This document shows positions 43,647-55,268 of a stretch of DNA of 64,000 bases, piece by piece. The DNA is taken from the NCBI RefSeq assembly GCF_003400205.1, contig NZ_QUQV01000002.1:248001-312000 (forward strand). Reading direction: 5' to 3'. Position 1 is the first letter of the stretch, and each line of letters starts with the position of its first letter. The notes beneath the pieces are model-generated. The model worked only from the letters and a program-made list of their open reading frames with translations. It ran no database searches and was not told the origin of the DNA. The position numbers and the translations under genes were made by a program. Source of the stretch: Bacillus sp. HNG (GTDB lineage Bacteria; Bacillota; Bacilli; Bacillales; Bacillaceae_L).

Positions 43647-45284
43647 TTATTCAAAATAAGCCCACTTATATTGAACATCTCCTAATGGAGAAATAACTAC
43701 ACCTTTTAAGTTCTCATTTTGAACCCAGTTGTTAGTATAGAAATAAATGGGGGCAATAGGCATTTCTCCGATTACTACTTGCTCAGCTTCTTTTAGTAAA
43801 CTAAGTCGCTTATCTTTGTCTGTTTCTTTAGCTGCTTGTGCGAGCAGGTTATTAAACTTCTCATTTGTCCACCCTGTATCATTATTTCCTTGTGGTACTG
43901 TAAAAATTTCAAGGAAGTTTACGGGATCGTTAAAATCAGCTAACCAGCCTGCGCGACCAATTTGGAAATTACCTTGGTCTATATTATCTAGATACACGTT
44001 CCACTCTGCGTTATTAAGGGTTACATTGATCCCTAAATTCTTTCTCCACATATCTTGAACAGCTTGTGCAACCTTTTGGTGTCCTTCAGAAGTATTATAG
44101 GAAAGAGCAATCTCAGGAAGTTGAGAAACATCTGATAATCCAAGTTCATCTAATGCTTTTTGTAAATGTTCCTTTGCAGCATCTACATCGTTGTCTTTAA
44201 AATAGCCCTTCTCATTTTCCTTAAGAATTGCGGATGGAACTAAAGCCATTGCGGGAATTTGTCCACCTTGGGTTATATTTTCAACAATCGCTTTTCGATC
44301 AATAGCATACGATAAGGCTTTTCGAAGATTTTCGTTTTGAAAAGGCTCTTTATTAATATTAAACTTATACCAATACGTTCCTGCGATAGGGCTTTTTTGA
44401 AGAGTTCCTTCTTTATCTAACGTAGGGATTACATCAGTCGGCAATGCTGATGTAGGTGCACCAGCCCAATCCAACTCTCCTTTTTTAAAGCTTTGATATT
44501 CAGTATTCGGATCATTGATCATATCCATCGTAATTTTCTCAAGCTTGACTGAATCAGCATCCCAATAGTCTTTATTCTTATTAAGAGTAATGCTTGCTGA
44601 TTTATCTGCAATTACAAACGGACCATTTGAAACATAAGATTCATCCACCCGATTTGCCCAATCAGGATTATCCTTCGCAATCTTACTGTTAACGGGAAAA
44701 TAAGTATAAAAGGCCGTTAATTCTAAGAAATAAGCAGTTGGGTTAACTAATTTCACCTCAAGCGTTTTATCATCAATTGCTTTAATTCCGACATTCTCCA
44801 TTTTTTCAATTGAAATATCGGGTGTATTATACGCATCTTTTGCTCCTTCGACATAATTGTATATTTGTGACGCATAGTCAGATTGATTTCCTGGCACCAA
44901 TACCCATTTCCATGCATACTCAAAGTCGTGGGCAGTAACAGGATCCCCATTCGACCATTTAGCATCACGGATTGTAAAGGTATACGTCTTTCCATCTTCA
45001 GAAACGTCAATTTTTTCCGCCATTGCTTCTTCTGGCTCGCCATTTTTATTAATTCGAGTTAAACCTTCAAAAGCATGGTTTAATACTACTCCAGATGTTG
45101 AGTCCGTTGCTAAGCCAGGGTGTAATGTTGGAGGTTCAGAACTAATATTGATTCTTAGTTCTTGCTTTGCACCTTCCCCCTCGGCTCCGCCACCTTCTTT
45201 TTTGCCATTATCAAAAGTGCCGCAGGCCGAAAGTACAAGAGTACTTGCTAAGAGTATACTTAATATCAACGACATTTTTCTCAA
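43647..45284 (-). CDS. oppA: Oligopeptide-binding lipoprotein OppA
   Basis: The 545-residue family 5 solute-binding lipoprotein has a signal peptide ending in LSAC, whose cysteine becomes lipidated. The mature part has the family blocks SEPPTLHPGLATDSTSG, VTAHDFEYAWKWVL and LRKALSYAIDRKAIVENI. TTG 45284 is favoured as start by AGGAGGT seven bases upstream. It captures oligopeptides at the outer face of the membrane. It is the first gene of the operon, and transcription comes from the 190-base gap shared with the divergent trpS leader. Confidence 0.94.
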   Translation of the reverse strand: MRKMSLILSILLASTLVLSACGTFDNGKKEGGGAEGEGAKQELRINISSEPPTLHPGLATDSTSGVVLNHAFEGLTRINKNGEPEEAMAEKIDVSEDGKTYTFTIRDAKWSNGDPVTAHDFEYAWKWVLVPGNQSDYASQIYNYVEGAKDAYNTPDISIEKMENVGIKAIDDKTLEVKLVNPTAYFLELTAFYTYFPVNSKIAKDNPDWANRVDESYVSNGPFVIADKSASITLNKNKDYWDADSVKLEKITMDMINDPNTEYQSFKKGELDWAGAPTSALPTDVIPTLDKEGTLQKSPIAGTYWYKFNINKEPFQNENLRKALSYAIDRKAIVENITQGGQIPAMALVPSAILKENEKGYFKDNDVDAAKEHLQKALDELGLSDVSQLPEIALSYNTSEGHQKVAQAVQDMWRKNLGINVTLNNAEWNVYLDNIDQGNFQIGRAGWLADFNDPVNFLEIFTVPQGNNDTGWTNEKFNNLLAQAAKETDKDKRLSLLKEAEQVVIGEMPIAPIYFYTNNWVQNENLKGVVISPLGDVQYKWAYFE

Positions 45285-45459
45285 ACAGATGACCTCCTAA
45301 GTATGTATTTTCCTTTTTTTGTTACGAAAGTTATACGCTACTTATGTTGTTTCAAAACGGAATATCTTATGCGTATTGGACTTAGATGTTTTCCTTCATT
45401 TTTTTGCTTCAATACTTGCAATTCGAATTGAAAAGATTATAATAAAAATAATATGAATA

Positions 45460-45735
45460 ACGGGCTATGATAAAGAGTAGTACATATGATAACCATTGGG
45501 AGGGAATTTCCTCTTCAGAGAGTCTGTGGTTGGTGTGAACAGGTAATGGTGCATATGGAATGGACTTTTGAGCATCTTCGCTGAAATTGGAGTAGGTGAA
45601 GACGTGTTCCTTACGTTACAAGGATACGAGAGATTTTACTCACTCAATTTGAGTAAAATAACTAGGGTGGCAACGCGGTAACCATTCGTCCCTAACATTT
45701 AATTGTTAGGTGCGGGTGGTTTTTTATTTTGGCTT
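45460..45735 (+). promoter_or_regulatory. T-box leader of trpS (tryptophan specifier)
   Basis: The T-box core AGGGTGGCAACGCGG is at 45664-45678. A TGG codon at 45561-45563 in the sequence GGAATGGACTTTTGAG is positioned as the specifier, matching tryptophan. UGGC in the antiterminator bulge would pair with GCCA, the expected end of tRNA-Trp. A terminator (CCTAAC...GTTAGG with GGGTGGTTTTTT) ends the leader 45 bases before trpS. Uncharged tRNA-Trp should therefore switch trpS on. Confidence 0.93.
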
Positions 45736-45764
45736 AAACTACTCTTTATCATCCATATTTTTAA

Positions 45765-46769
<1,005 letters not shown>

Positions 46770-46775
46770 TGAAAA

Positions 46776-46811
46776 GGAAAAAGGATTTGTTCACGAACAA
46801 ATCCTTTTTCC
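46776..46811. terminator. Bidirectional terminator between trpS and yjbA
   Basis: Arms GGAAAAAGGATTTGTTC and GAACAAATCCTTTTTCC are perfect 17-base complements with a two-base loop. A and T runs inside the stem let it serve both convergent genes. Confidence 0.9.
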
Positions 46812-46828
46812 AATTAATTTTCATGTCA

Positions 46829-47578
46829 TTACACTTTTGATTCATGTTCAATTTCCCAAAGCTTTTCAAAAAATGGTTGACCCTTGATTAGGTTTTCACA
46901 TAATTGAACATGTTTGCTTGTCCAACCATTTCTCGTTTCTTCATAGAGATTTTGCCATACTTCTTCGAAATGCATTTCTTGAATTTCTTGGTATCGCGAA
47001 GGATTCCACTCCGTATACCAATACCTAATCTCCGCTACATTTTTTGTTGAGGCTAACTGATCTAAAGCCATAAAAAGTAGCTGCTTTAGCTGCCTTTCCT
47101 TGCGGGTAAGGCCAGCCATTTCAATCGGCGAAGGAGACAAAATATGATATTCCTTTTCCTTTGTGCTATCCTTACTATCAAAGGTATAAGGAATCGCTTC
47201 ATGACCATTCACCATTTCATAAACAAGCTGTTCCTGCCTTGGAATCAATCGACTTTTCCGAATCGGGATGTTGTAGCCTATTGTGTCTATCGCCATAATT
47301 CCATGACCGTCTGTTACAACAAAACAATAATCGAGTTGAATCCGTTCGTGATTTTTACGAACATACGCTTTTTGGTGAACATCCATAAGAAGTTGTTGTG
47401 GAAGTTCCATTAAATCATTTTCAATGTAGTTAAACAACGGAGACTCAATTTTTAGTAAAGGTACCTGGTCTAACAGTTCAACACTATCATCCTTGCGCCA
47501 TTCATGGAAGTGACAAACGTTGTAACCATTTTCTTCACCTTCAAACCAATTTACCCAAATATCATGAAGAAACAACAT
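46829..47578 (-). CDS. yjbA: UPF0736 family protein YjbA
   Basis: The 249-residue soluble protein begins [20 protein letters not shown] and continues [19 protein letters not shown], which I recognise as the conserved opening of the UPF0736 family represented by B. subtilis YjbA. No catalytic motif or membrane segment is visible. It occupies the same place between app and trpS as in B. subtilis. A GGGGT-rich site precedes the ATG. Function is unknown. Confidence 0.9.
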   Translation of the reverse strand: MLFLHDIWVNWFEGEENGYNVCHFHEWRKDDSVELLDQVPLLKIESPLFNYIENDLMELPQQLLMDVHQKAYVRKNHERIQLDYCFVVTDGHGIMAIDTIGYNIPIRKSRLIPRQEQLVYEMVNGHEAIPYTFDSKDSTKEKEYHILSPSPIEMAGLTRKERQLKQLLFMALDQLASTKNVAEIRYWYTEWNPSRYQEIQEMHFEEVWQNLYEETRNGWTSKHVQLCENLIKGQPFFEKLWEIEHESKV

Positions 47579-47678
47579 TTTTTACCCCTCACTTCAAAGC
47601 TGTTTGTCAACAGTATAGGCAGAATGAGGAAATTTTATTCCAAATTATTCTTGTATTGTTAGAAAATACTTACACGTT

Positions 47679-47924
47679 TTAATCTCTTTTGGATGTTTTT
47701 GATGGATAGTAAATACTCAAACAAATCATCACAAAGCCCACAACAACTAAATAGCATTCGATCCTTTTACTTATGAATTGTAGGTATTCCAAAAAAGTTA
47801 GACCTGTCGTGGTTAAATTTAAATAAGCAATCGTAGAAATTCCTCCACATACCGCAAGCCCAAATCCAACTAAAAATATAAAAGCCCTAACCATCTGTAT
47901 AGCATACAATAAGACTGCGTTCAA
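47679..47924 (-). CDS. Small two-helix membrane protein (up to 81 residues)
   Basis: The frame encodes two hydrophobic helices (VRAFIFLVGFGLAVCGGIS and YLVVVGFVMICLSIYY) separated by a loop LTTTGLTFLEYLQFISKR, with a basic tail. The TTG at 47924 has no good ribosome binding site; ATG at codon 11 would remove a short leader but also lacks one, so the start is unsettled. It sits 100 bases upstream of yjbA on the same strand. The family is not recognised. Confidence 0.55.
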   Translation of the reverse strand: MNAVLLYAIQMVRAFIFLVGFGLAVCGGISTIAYLNLTTTGLTFLEYLQFISKRIECYLVVVGFVMICLSIYYPSKTSKRD

Positions 47925-48024
47925 AATGCACTTTCAATGAAATCACCTGCTCGTCCTATTTTCTTTCTATAATCTATGGTTAAAGCTCACAAAAGATGTC
48001 AAATGTATAGTTTTGAGGCAAAAG

Positions 48025-48053
48025 AAAAAGCCAAGATGGCATCTCGGCTTTTT
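48025..48053 (-). terminator. Terminator of the proximal app-type operon
   Basis: AAAAAGCC and GGCTTTTT arms enclose an inner AAGAT/ATCT stem directly after the permease stop codon. Confidence 0.85.
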
Positions 48054-48962
48054 CTACTCATTTATTTTTGGATCAAGTGCATCACGTAAACCATCACCTA
48101 CAAAGTTAAAGCAAAGTACTGTAATTAAAATCATTAAACCTGGAGCCATTGGAACCCACCACTGGTTAAGCATGATTGTAATACTTTGTGCACCCTGAAG
48201 CATATTCCCCCAACTTGGTGTTGGTGGCATTATACCTAATCCAAGATAACTTAGAGCAGACTCTGCTAAAATAACTCCTCCAACTGCTAGTGTAGCCGCA
48301 ACGATAATTGGACCCATAGCATTAGGAAGAATTTCTCTGAAGATAATTGTAAAGCTTCTTGTTCCAATTGTTTTTGATGCTAATACAAATTCTCGACTAC
48401 GTAGGGATAAAAACTCACCGCGGACTAATCTGGCAGTGGTCATCCACCCTGTAAGAGCAAAAATGATAATTAACTTATCTACCCCTGGCTTAAAAAGTGT
48501 TACAAGTGTAATAAGCAAGAAAATTTGTGGAATAGATAGCATGATATCAACAAATCTCATGACCAATGCATCAACAATACCACCGAAATATCCTGCAATT
48601 GCACCAAGAGCTGTGCCTATCGTAATTGCGCCCGCTACTGAAGCAAACCCAACTAATAGTGAAATTCTAGCCCCATACAATAATCGTGTTAAGATATCAC
48701 GGCCAAATGTATCTGTACCTAGTAGGTGTTCCTTACTTGGGTCAGCAAGTCTCTTAAACAAGTCTTGTTTGTCCGGGTCATGTGGCGTTAACAATGGTGC
48801 AAATATCGCCGAGACAATAATCAGAATCAATAACACTGCACCGATGACTGCGAGCTTATTTTTGAAAAACTTTCGAATCATTATTTTCGTCAATGTATCT
48901 GCTTTTGTAGATAAACCTTGTAACTCTATATCGTTTCCAGTTGCTAAATTCGGTTGTGCCAT
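48054..48962 (-). CDS. appC: Peptide ABC transporter permease, AppC/DppC type (copy 2)
   Basis: The 302-residue permease opens with a cytoplasmic segment ([20 protein letters not shown]), then [21 protein letters not shown] and the EAA loop [25 protein letters not shown]. It is the last gene of the second appDFABC-like unit. It is clearly related to, but distinct from, the permease at 54348-55256, so the duplication is not recent. Confidence 0.88.
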   Translation of the reverse strand: MAQPNLATGNDIELQGLSTKADTLTKIMIRKFFKNKLAVIGAVLLILIIVSAIFAPLLTPHDPDKQDLFKRLADPSKEHLLGTDTFGRDILTRLLYGARISLLVGFASVAGAITIGTALGAIAGYFGGIVDALVMRFVDIMLSIPQIFLLITLVTLFKPGVDKLIIIFALTGWMTTARLVRGEFLSLRSREFVLASKTIGTRSFTIIFREILPNAMGPIIVAATLAVGGVILAESALSYLGLGIMPPTPSWGNMLQGAQSITIMLNQWWVPMAPGLMILITVLCFNFVGDGLRDALDPKINE

Positions 48963-48977
48963 CTTGCTTCCCCCCTT

Positions 48978-49928
48978 TTAGTATTCAATTCTCGGATCAA
49001 AGATAGCGTACAGAATATCGGCTATAAGATTTCCTAGTACTACTAATACGGAGGAAATTACTGTTATTGCCATTACAATCGGATAGTCACGTTGGAATGC
49101 TGAATCAACGAATAATTTACCAAGGCCAGGCCATCCAAATACAGATTCAACAATTACTGAACCACCAATAAAGCTCGGTATCATAATTCCAAAAATTGTA
49201 ATAACCGGAATTAGTCCATTTCGCAATCCATGCTTTGCAATAACCTTTCCTTCTTTAAAACCTTTTGCCCTAGCAGTCCTCATATAGTCTTGGTTAACAA
49301 CCTCAATCATACTTGAACGAGTATATCTTGTTAAGCTTGCCATATCTGCGGTGGCTAAAACAAAGGCCGGTAAGATTAGATGGTGAATTCGATCCCAAAT
49401 ACTAAAAGGAGCATTTAGGGTATGTGTACCTGAAGCCGGGAACCAGTGTAAATGAACTGAGAACACCATAATTAAAACTAATCCAAACCAGAAATTTGGA
49501 ATAGCAAGTCCTAAAAATGACGAAACGGTAACAGTATAGTCTACTTTAGAATACGGACGTACAGCTGAAATTACACCAAATGGTACTGCAATTGCGATGG
49601 CTAATATCGTAGATACTCCCATCAACAACAGGGTGTTCGGCAATCGATTCCAAATCAATTCAGAAACATCTCTTCCTTTATTAATAACGGAATCTCCAAA
49701 GTCACCTTGAAGCATATTTCCTAACCATTTGAAATATTGTACATGGACTGGGTCATTGAAACCATATTTCTCCATAACCAATTCTCTATCTGCTGGACTA
49801 ATATTAGGATCCATCATGAGTGCAGTCGGGTCACCTGGGGCCATATGCATGATAGCAAAAGAGACGATGGTAATTCCTAATAATAGGGGAATAGCCATTA
49901 ATGTTCGACGGATGATATAAGAGACCAT
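48978..49928 (-). CDS. appB: Peptide ABC transporter permease, AppB/DppB type (copy 2)
   Basis: This 316-residue permease has six helices and starts SYIIRRTLMAIPLLLGITIV. The substrate-side loop carries LMDPNISPADRELVMEKYGF, and the EAA loop is MRTARAKGFKEGKVIAKHGLRNGLIPV. AAGGAGAAAT precedes the ATG at 49928; the next permease gene begins 15 bases after its stop. Confidence 0.88.
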   Translation of the reverse strand: MVSYIIRRTLMAIPLLLGITIVSFAIMHMAPGDPTALMMDPNISPADRELVMEKYGFNDPVHVQYFKWLGNMLQGDFGDSVINKGRDVSELIWNRLPNTLLLMGVSTILAIAIAVPFGVISAVRPYSKVDYTVTVSSFLGLAIPNFWFGLVLIMVFSVHLHWFPASGTHTLNAPFSIWDRIHHLILPAFVLATADMASLTRYTRSSMIEVVNQDYMRTARAKGFKEGKVIAKHGLRNGLIPVITIFGIMIPSFIGGSVIVESVFGWPGLGKLFVDSAFQRDYPIVMAITVISSVLVVLGNLIADILYAIFDPRIEY

Positions 49929-50012
49929 AGCTATTTCTCCTTCACGTTTAGTAAATTTTTATTCTATGTTCAATCTAGATATAGGTATCCAGTTATTTTC
50001 AGTATTTAAAAA

Positions 50013-50040
50013 GAAGGAAGGGAAAATTTACCCTTCCCTC
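50013..50040 (-). terminator. Attenuator hairpin between appA and appB (copy 2)
   Basis: GGAAGGG pairs with CCCTTCC; on the minus strand it is followed by TTCTTTTTAAAT. It lies between the binding-protein and permease genes. Confidence 0.7.
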
Positions 50041-50064
50041 TGCAACAATCATGTTTGTCTTTTA

Positions 50065-51738
50065 TTATTCAGCAGTTTGTAACCACCATTTGTGTGCATT
50101 GAATAATTGATTTTTCGAATGGAACTCATAACCTTGTAATTCTTCTGGCATTGCACGGTACTCAATTGGGTAATACAAGAATGTGTAAGCTTGGTCTTCT
50201 ACAAGAATTTGATATAGATCTTTGTGAATTTCTACATAACGATCTCTATCAGTTGTTTGTCTTGCTTCTTCCATTAACTTGTCAGCTTCTTCGTTTTTAT
50301 ACCATACGAAGTTTAAGCCTTCAGCAGCTTGAGAAGAGTGGAAGATATCATATTGGTCAGGGAATGTTGATAATGACCAACCAAGAATCATAGCCTCATA
50401 GTCCCAGTTTGGAGCAGAGATAGCTTCAATAAATGCAGACCATTCAACGATTTCTGGTTTTGCTTCAACACCAATTTCTTTAAATTGTTGTTGTAACACT
50501 ACAGCAATGTCTTCACGAACTTTGTTACCTTGGTTTGTTTTGATAGAGAAGGACATTTCTTTACCATCTTTATCAACGATACCGTTACCGTTTGTATCTT
50601 TCCAGCCAGCTTCTTCAAGTAATGCTTTTGCTTTTTCTAAATCATATTCAAATTTTGGAACTTCATCATTGTATGTCCACATTAATGGGCTATCAGGAGC
50701 TTCAGCAGGTTGACCAGCACCATTCATAATGCTTTCTACAATTGCTTCTTTGTTTACAGCATGAGTGAACGCTTGTCGAACTTTCTTATCTTGGAATCTT
50801 TCATCCTGTTGATTGAATGCAAGGAATGTATAAGATAATGCTAGATCTTCTTCAATCTTAACACCATCGATTGCTTTTACAGTATCAATTTCTGTACCAG
50901 GGAATGCATTGTACATATCAATTTCCCCAGCTTGTAACGCTGCGATTAATGCATTAGCATCAGCTACATATTTAGTTGTGATTGTATCTAAATATGGACG
51001 ACCTTCAAAATAATCTTCGTTTGCTTCAACCTTTACATACTCGCCATCTTTCCATTCTACAAATTTGAATGGACCTGTACCAATAGGGTTTTTAGTATTA
51101 AATTCATTTTCATGTAATGTAGCAGGATCAACATCACCTAAGATGTGCTCAGGTAGTGGACCATATGATCCTAATGTAGTTGGATAGAAAGTTACATCTA
51201 CTTTATTCAAAGTAAATTTAACAGTGTAATCATCAATTTTTTCAATTTTTTCTAGGCTTTCGAAGTTTGATTTACGCTCAGAAACTACATCTGGGTTTTT
51301 CATCATACTGTAAGCAAATACTAAGTCGTCAGCATTCATTTCTTCACCATCATGCCATTTTACGCCTTCTCTTAGCTTAACAGTATAAACTAAACCATCA
51401 TCAGAAACGTCAATCTTTTCAGCTAAGTCTAACTCAGTTTCAAGATTTTTATTTGTTTTAACAAGTGCGTTATAGATTAACCCCTCAATATCACTTGACG
51501 CTGTATCAGTTGAGAAATATGGGTTAAACAATGTTGGACTACCAGCAGAACCAATAACTAAATCTCCACCCGTTACAGGATCAGTGTTCTTTGGTTCTTC
51601 TTTTGGTGTTTCTTCCTTAGGTGTTTCTTCTTTTTCAGTGTCAGTACCGGCCTTTTCGCCACCGGAACAAGCTGCTAAGAAAAGTGACATTACAAGTGTT
51701 AGGACTAAAAATAGCCATAAGCTTTTTCTTAACTTCAC
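50065..51738 (-). CDS. appA: Peptide-binding lipoprotein, AppA type (copy 2)
   Basis: The start is set at GTG 51738, seven bases after GGGGG, giving 557 residues beginning with a signal peptide that ends LAAC. The next 35 residues are an acidic tether rich in KEETPKEE repeats. Family 5 binding-protein blocks follow: SPTLFNPYFSTDTASSDIEG, KWHDGEEMNADDLVFAYSMM, and KVRQAFTHAVNKEAIVESI. It would deliver peptides to the permease pair encoded after the hairpin. It differs substantially from the copy at 56324-58039, suggesting different peptide preferences. Confidence 0.9.
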   Translation of the reverse strand: MKLRKSLWLFLVLTLVMSLFLAACSGGEKAGTDTEKEETPKEETPKEEPKNTDPVTGGDLVIGSAGSPTLFNPYFSTDTASSDIEGLIYNALVKTNKNLETELDLAEKIDVSDDGLVYTVKLREGVKWHDGEEMNADDLVFAYSMMKNPDVVSERKSNFESLEKIEKIDDYTVKFTLNKVDVTFYPTTLGSYGPLPEHILGDVDPATLHENEFNTKNPIGTGPFKFVEWKDGEYVKVEANEDYFEGRPYLDTITTKYVADANALIAALQAGEIDMYNAFPGTEIDTVKAIDGVKIEEDLALSYTFLAFNQQDERFQDKKVRQAFTHAVNKEAIVESIMNGAGQPAEAPDSPLMWTYNDEVPKFEYDLEKAKALLEEAGWKDTNGNGIVDKDGKEMSFSIKTNQGNKVREDIAVVLQQQFKEIGVEAKPEIVEWSAFIEAISAPNWDYEAMILGWSLSTFPDQYDIFHSSQAAEGLNFVWYKNEEADKLMEEARQTTDRDRYVEIHKDLYQILVEDQAYTFLYYPIEYRAMPEELQGYEFHSKNQLFNAHKWWLQTAE

Positions 51739-51852
51739 GTTTTTTCCCCCTATCATTTTGTTAGAATTTTTAGTTTTTACTACATAGATTGATCCCTCTT
51801 AGGTGGCATCTCCTCCCTTCAAAGAATCTATATATTTTCTGTGCAGCCACCT

Positions 51853-52875
51853 TTACTCGAAAAGGTGACATGCAACAAAATGCCCTTGTTTAACTTCTTT
51901 AAATTCAGGTACCAACTGGCGACAAATATCAGTTGCAGCTGGACATCTTGTGTGGAACACACACCCACTTGGTGGATTTGAAGGGCTTGGAAGCTCTCCT
52001 TTTAGTACAATTCGTTCTCTTTTAATTGCCCCAGCTTTTTTAGGAACAGGAACCGCAGATAATAAAGCTTGTGTATATGGATGAAGTGGTTCAGCATATA
52101 AATCCTCTTTATTTGCTAATTCCATCATTCTACCTAAATACATAACTCCTACTCTATCACTTATATGTCTAACAACACTTAAGTCATGTGAGATAAAAAT
52201 ATACGTTAGGCCAAATTCTTCTTGAAGATCTTCCATTAAGTTTATAACTTGTGCTTGAATCGACACGTCAAGTGCTGAAACAGGTTCATCAGCGATAATC
52301 AATTCAGGATTTAATGCGAGTGCTCTTGCAATCCCGATCCTTTGACGCTGCCCTCCCGAGAATTCATGTGGATATCTGTTGATATATGACGCGTTCAGTC
52401 CAACAGTTTCCATTAATTCTTTTACTTTTTCTTCTCGTTCTTTTGCGGTGTATAATTTATGAGTAATTAATGGTTCTTTGATAATAGAACGTAAAGTTTT
52501 TCTTGGATTAAGGGTTGCGAAAGGATCCTGGAATACCATTTGAATGTCTCTTCTAACGGATTTTCTTAGCTCACTTTCGGACATATGTGTAATGTCTTTT
52601 CCCTTAAAGATAATTTTTCCATCGGTTGGTTCATACAATCTGATTATGGTTCTTCCAGTTGTAGATTTCCCACAGCCAGACTCCCCAACTAGTCCAATTG
52701 TTTCCCCTTTTTTAATTTGTAAGCTAATGCCGTCAACCGCTTTAACATTACCTACATTTCGCTGTAGAAGACCAGCTTTGATTGGAAAATATTTTTTTAC
52801 ATCTTGAAGCTCAAGAATGATATTACTATTTTCCTTTGATGAATCAACTTTCTTATCTATATTTGTTGTAGTCAT
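51853..52875 (-). CDS. appF: Peptide ABC transporter ATP-binding protein, AppF type (copy 2)
   Basis: The 340 residues contain Walker [10 protein letters not shown], signature [15 protein letters not shown], Walker [13 protein letters not shown] and the oligopeptide C-terminal domain [21 protein letters not shown]...HFVACHLF with four cysteines. The ATG overlaps the upstream ATPase stop by four bases. A 100-base gap with an AGGTGGC/GCCACCT stem separates it from appA. Confidence 0.9.
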   Translation of the reverse strand: MTTTNIDKKVDSSKENSNIILELQDVKKYFPIKAGLLQRNVGNVKAVDGISLQIKKGETIGLVGESGCGKSTTGRTIIRLYEPTDGKIIFKGKDITHMSESELRKSVRRDIQMVFQDPFATLNPRKTLRSIIKEPLITHKLYTAKEREEKVKELMETVGLNASYINRYPHEFSGGQRQRIGIARALALNPELIIADEPVSALDVSIQAQVINLMEDLQEEFGLTYIFISHDLSVVRHISDRVGVMYLGRMMELANKEDLYAEPLHPYTQALLSAVPVPKKAGAIKRERIVLKGELPSPSNPPSGCVFHTRCPAATDICRQLVPEFKEVKQGHFVACHLFE

Positions 52876-53855
52876 GCTTTAGCCCCCTCGTCTTCATATA
52901 GGAAACAGCGAACTGCTCGTTCTTTCCCCATTTGTTTTAGCTGAGGAGCTTCTGCAAAACAGCGGTCAAAAGCTTTGGAACAGCGCGGAGCAAACCTGCA
53001 TCCTTTTGGCATATTTTCTGGTGATGGTACGTTACCTTCGATTGATTGAAGGCGTTCAATGTCACCTTCTATTGCAGGTATTGAGTTCATCAGTCCAACT
53101 GTGTATGGATGTAATGGTTCATCAAATAATTCATCTACTGGTGATTGCTCAACAACTTGGCCCCCGTACATAACTACGATATTATCAGCTACCTCCGACA
53201 CAACGCCCAAATCGTGTGTGATTAAAAGAATCGAAGTATCAAATTTGCGACTAAGATCCTTCATTAAGTCAAGAATTTGAGCTTGGATGGTAACATCCAG
53301 GGCAGTTGTAGGCTCATCCGCAATTAAAAGCTTTGGATTACAGCTCATCGCAATCGCTATCATAACCCTTTGGCGCATACCACCCGAAAGGCGATGTGGG
53401 TAGTCATGAATTAATTCAGCTGCCCTTGAGAACCCAACCAATTCTAACATTTCAATTGCTTTTTTAGATGCTTCTACTTTGGACAATTTTTGGTGATACA
53501 TCAGCACCTCAATTATTTGCTCACCAACAGTAAGAACTGGGTTTAGAGACGTCATTGGTTCTTGGAAAATCATTGATATTTCATTTCCACGAACCTTACA
53601 CATTTCAGCTTCAGATAAATCAACTAGGTTTCTACCATCAAGGACGATTTCACCTTCAACGATTTTTCCAGCTGGACTAGGTACGAGCTTCATAATTGAA
53701 AGTGAGGTAATACTCTTCCCTGATCCAGACTCACCTACTATAGCTAAGGTTTCACCTTTATTTATTTTTAAATCAACGCCATCTACGGCAGGTATTACTG
53801 TTTTCTTTTTGTAGAAATATGTTTTAAGATTTTTTACTTCTAGTAATGTAGACAT
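52872..53855 (-). CDS. appD: Peptide ABC transporter ATP-binding protein, AppD type (copy 2)
   Basis: This 327-residue ATPase is the first gene of the second unit. Walker [11 protein letters not shown], signature [15 protein letters not shown], Walker [13 protein letters not shown], and a C-terminal [15 protein letters not shown]...AVRCFLY cysteine motif are present. AAGGAAGGTGAACC precedes the ATG. It is transcribed from the promoter at about 54123-54151 through a leader of roughly 260 bases. Confidence 0.9.
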   Translation of the reverse strand: MSTLLEVKNLKTYFYKKKTVIPAVDGVDLKINKGETLAIVGESGSGKSITSLSIMKLVPSPAGKIVEGEIVLDGRNLVDLSEAEMCKVRGNEISMIFQEPMTSLNPVLTVGEQIIEVLMYHQKLSKVEASKKAIEMLELVGFSRAAELIHDYPHRLSGGMRQRVMIAIAMSCNPKLLIADEPTTALDVTIQAQILDLMKDLSRKFDTSILLITHDLGVVSEVADNIVVMYGGQVVEQSPVDELFDEPLHPYTVGLMNSIPAIEGDIERLQSIEGNVPSPENMPKGCRFAPRCSKAFDRCFAEAPQLKQMGKERAVRCFLYEDEGAKA

Positions 53856-54122
53856 AAATTAGGTTCACCTTCCTTATCGGAACTTGAAACAAGTTCACTC
53901 ATTATTCAAAATATAATATATTTATTGAAATATCAACCAAAAATTTCTAGCATTCTCTTATTTTAACAGAGTAAAGCTTTAAAGTAAAAAACGTACTAAA
54001 TTATCTGACAAAAGAATCATCTAAATTTTATTACAGAAAGATTACAAATACAAGTCAATTTTTAAAATTGAATTAATTTGCTTTAAAGAGTGAAAACTCT
54101 ATTTTCTCTTAATCTATTTAAA
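53856..54122 (-). other. A/T-rich leader upstream of appD copy 2
   Basis: This part of the 490-base gap would be the untranslated leader if the promoter at 54123-54151 is used. It has no reading frame or strong stem. A short AGAGTGAAAACTCT palindrome lies near 54089-54102. Confidence 0.45.
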
Positions 54123-54151
54123 ATTCTATTAAAACTATGTCGAAATTGCAA
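54123..54151 (-). promoter_or_regulatory. Candidate promoter of app copy 2, with shared inverted repeat
   Basis: On the minus strand TTGCAA (54146-54151), 17 bases, then TAGAAT (54123-54128) fits a sigma-A promoter. The -35 box lies inside the imperfect palindrome AAATTGCAAGATAATTTT (54143-54160), which is also present at the promoter of the other app unit. Confidence 0.6.
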
Positions 54152-54310
54152 GATAATTTTTATTATTGTCATTATTATTTCTTGAATCAATTGATATAAT
54201 CGGGTTTACAAAAGAAATATTCGTAATATATCTTTGTTTAAAAGAGGTTTTTTTGTTTTTTTGATATAATACTTTATCGCAAAAAAGCGTTGAATCAGTA
54301 AAATTTGCAA

Positions 54311-54347
54311 CAAAAAAAAAGATCCATCACACATTGTGATAGATCTG
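54311..54347 (-). terminator. Terminator of the distal app operon
   Basis: AGATC..ATCACA and TGTGAT..GATCT arms make a long stem followed by T9 on the minus strand, right after the appC stop. Confidence 0.92.
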
Positions 54348-55256
54348 CTAACGGTTTGATTTTGGATTTAGTGCATCCTTTAACCCTTCACCTATGAAAT
54401 TAATAGATAATATTGTTAATGTAATCGCAATTGCAGGAGGAGCCCACATCCAAGTAATATTACGTAAAACATCAGCATCCCTAGCTTCTGCTAACATATT
54501 TCCCCAGCTTGGTGTATTCGTTGGTACCCCAAAGCCTAGAAAACTTAGACCTGATTCAGCAACAATCATAACAGCCAAAATTAATGTCGATTGTACAATG
54601 ATTGTGGAAGAAACATTAGGTAATAGATGCTTAATAATAATCTTTGATGGTCTTGTCCCAATCGATTTCGCAGCAAGAATATATTCATTTTCTTTTTCTG
54701 CTAAAACTTTACTTCGAACAATACGAGCAACTCCACCCCAGCTTAATAAGCTCATAACAATGATTAGAGTCCATGCTCCAGTTACCTTGCCAGTAAGAAT
54801 ACTGTTTAAAACAATTACAAAGATCATAAATGGGAAAACTAAAACAAAATCTGTAAAACGCATTAACATTTGGTCTATTTTCCCACCATTATAACCTGCA
54901 ACAGAACCAACAATTGTTCCGATTAACGTAATAAAGATTGTACACGAAAATCCAATCATCAAGGATGTTCTCGCACCGTGTAGCATTCTTGCAAATACGT
55001 CGCGTCCATTTGTATCTGTACCAAGCCAGTTCACTGATGAAGGCTCTTTCCTCATGTTCATGAAATCAACACGAACAATATCTTGCTTATTAAAAATAGG
55101 TCCAAAAATAGCAATTAAAACAATACAGATTAGAAAAACTAAACTGACCATAGCTAGTTTGTTTTTCATGAATTTCCTTCTGGCTATCGCCCAAGGAGAA
55201 AGGCTTTTCGTTTCTTTTTTTGGTGAATCTACATTTGTATTAGTAACTACTTCCAT
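54348..55256 (-). CDS. appC: Peptide ABC transporter permease AppC (copy 1)
   Basis: The 302-residue permease has the N-terminal cytoplasmic segment LSPWAIARRKFMKNKLAMV, the loop NWLGTDTNGRDVFARMLHGAR and the EAA loop AAKSIGTRPSKIIIKHLLPNVSSTI. It ends the distal app unit. GGAGGAGAAT lies before the ATG, 12 bases after appB. Confidence 0.9.
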   Translation of the reverse strand: MEVVTNTNVDSPKKETKSLSPWAIARRKFMKNKLAMVSLVFLICIVLIAIFGPIFNKQDIVRVDFMNMRKEPSSVNWLGTDTNGRDVFARMLHGARTSLMIGFSCTIFITLIGTIVGSVAGYNGGKIDQMLMRFTDFVLVFPFMIFVIVLNSILTGKVTGAWTLIIVMSLLSWGGVARIVRSKVLAEKENEYILAAKSIGTRPSKIIIKHLLPNVSSTIIVQSTLILAVMIVAESGLSFLGFGVPTNTPSWGNMLAEARDADVLRNITWMWAPPAIAITLTILSINFIGEGLKDALNPKSNR

Positions 55257-55268
55257 TTATTCTCCTCC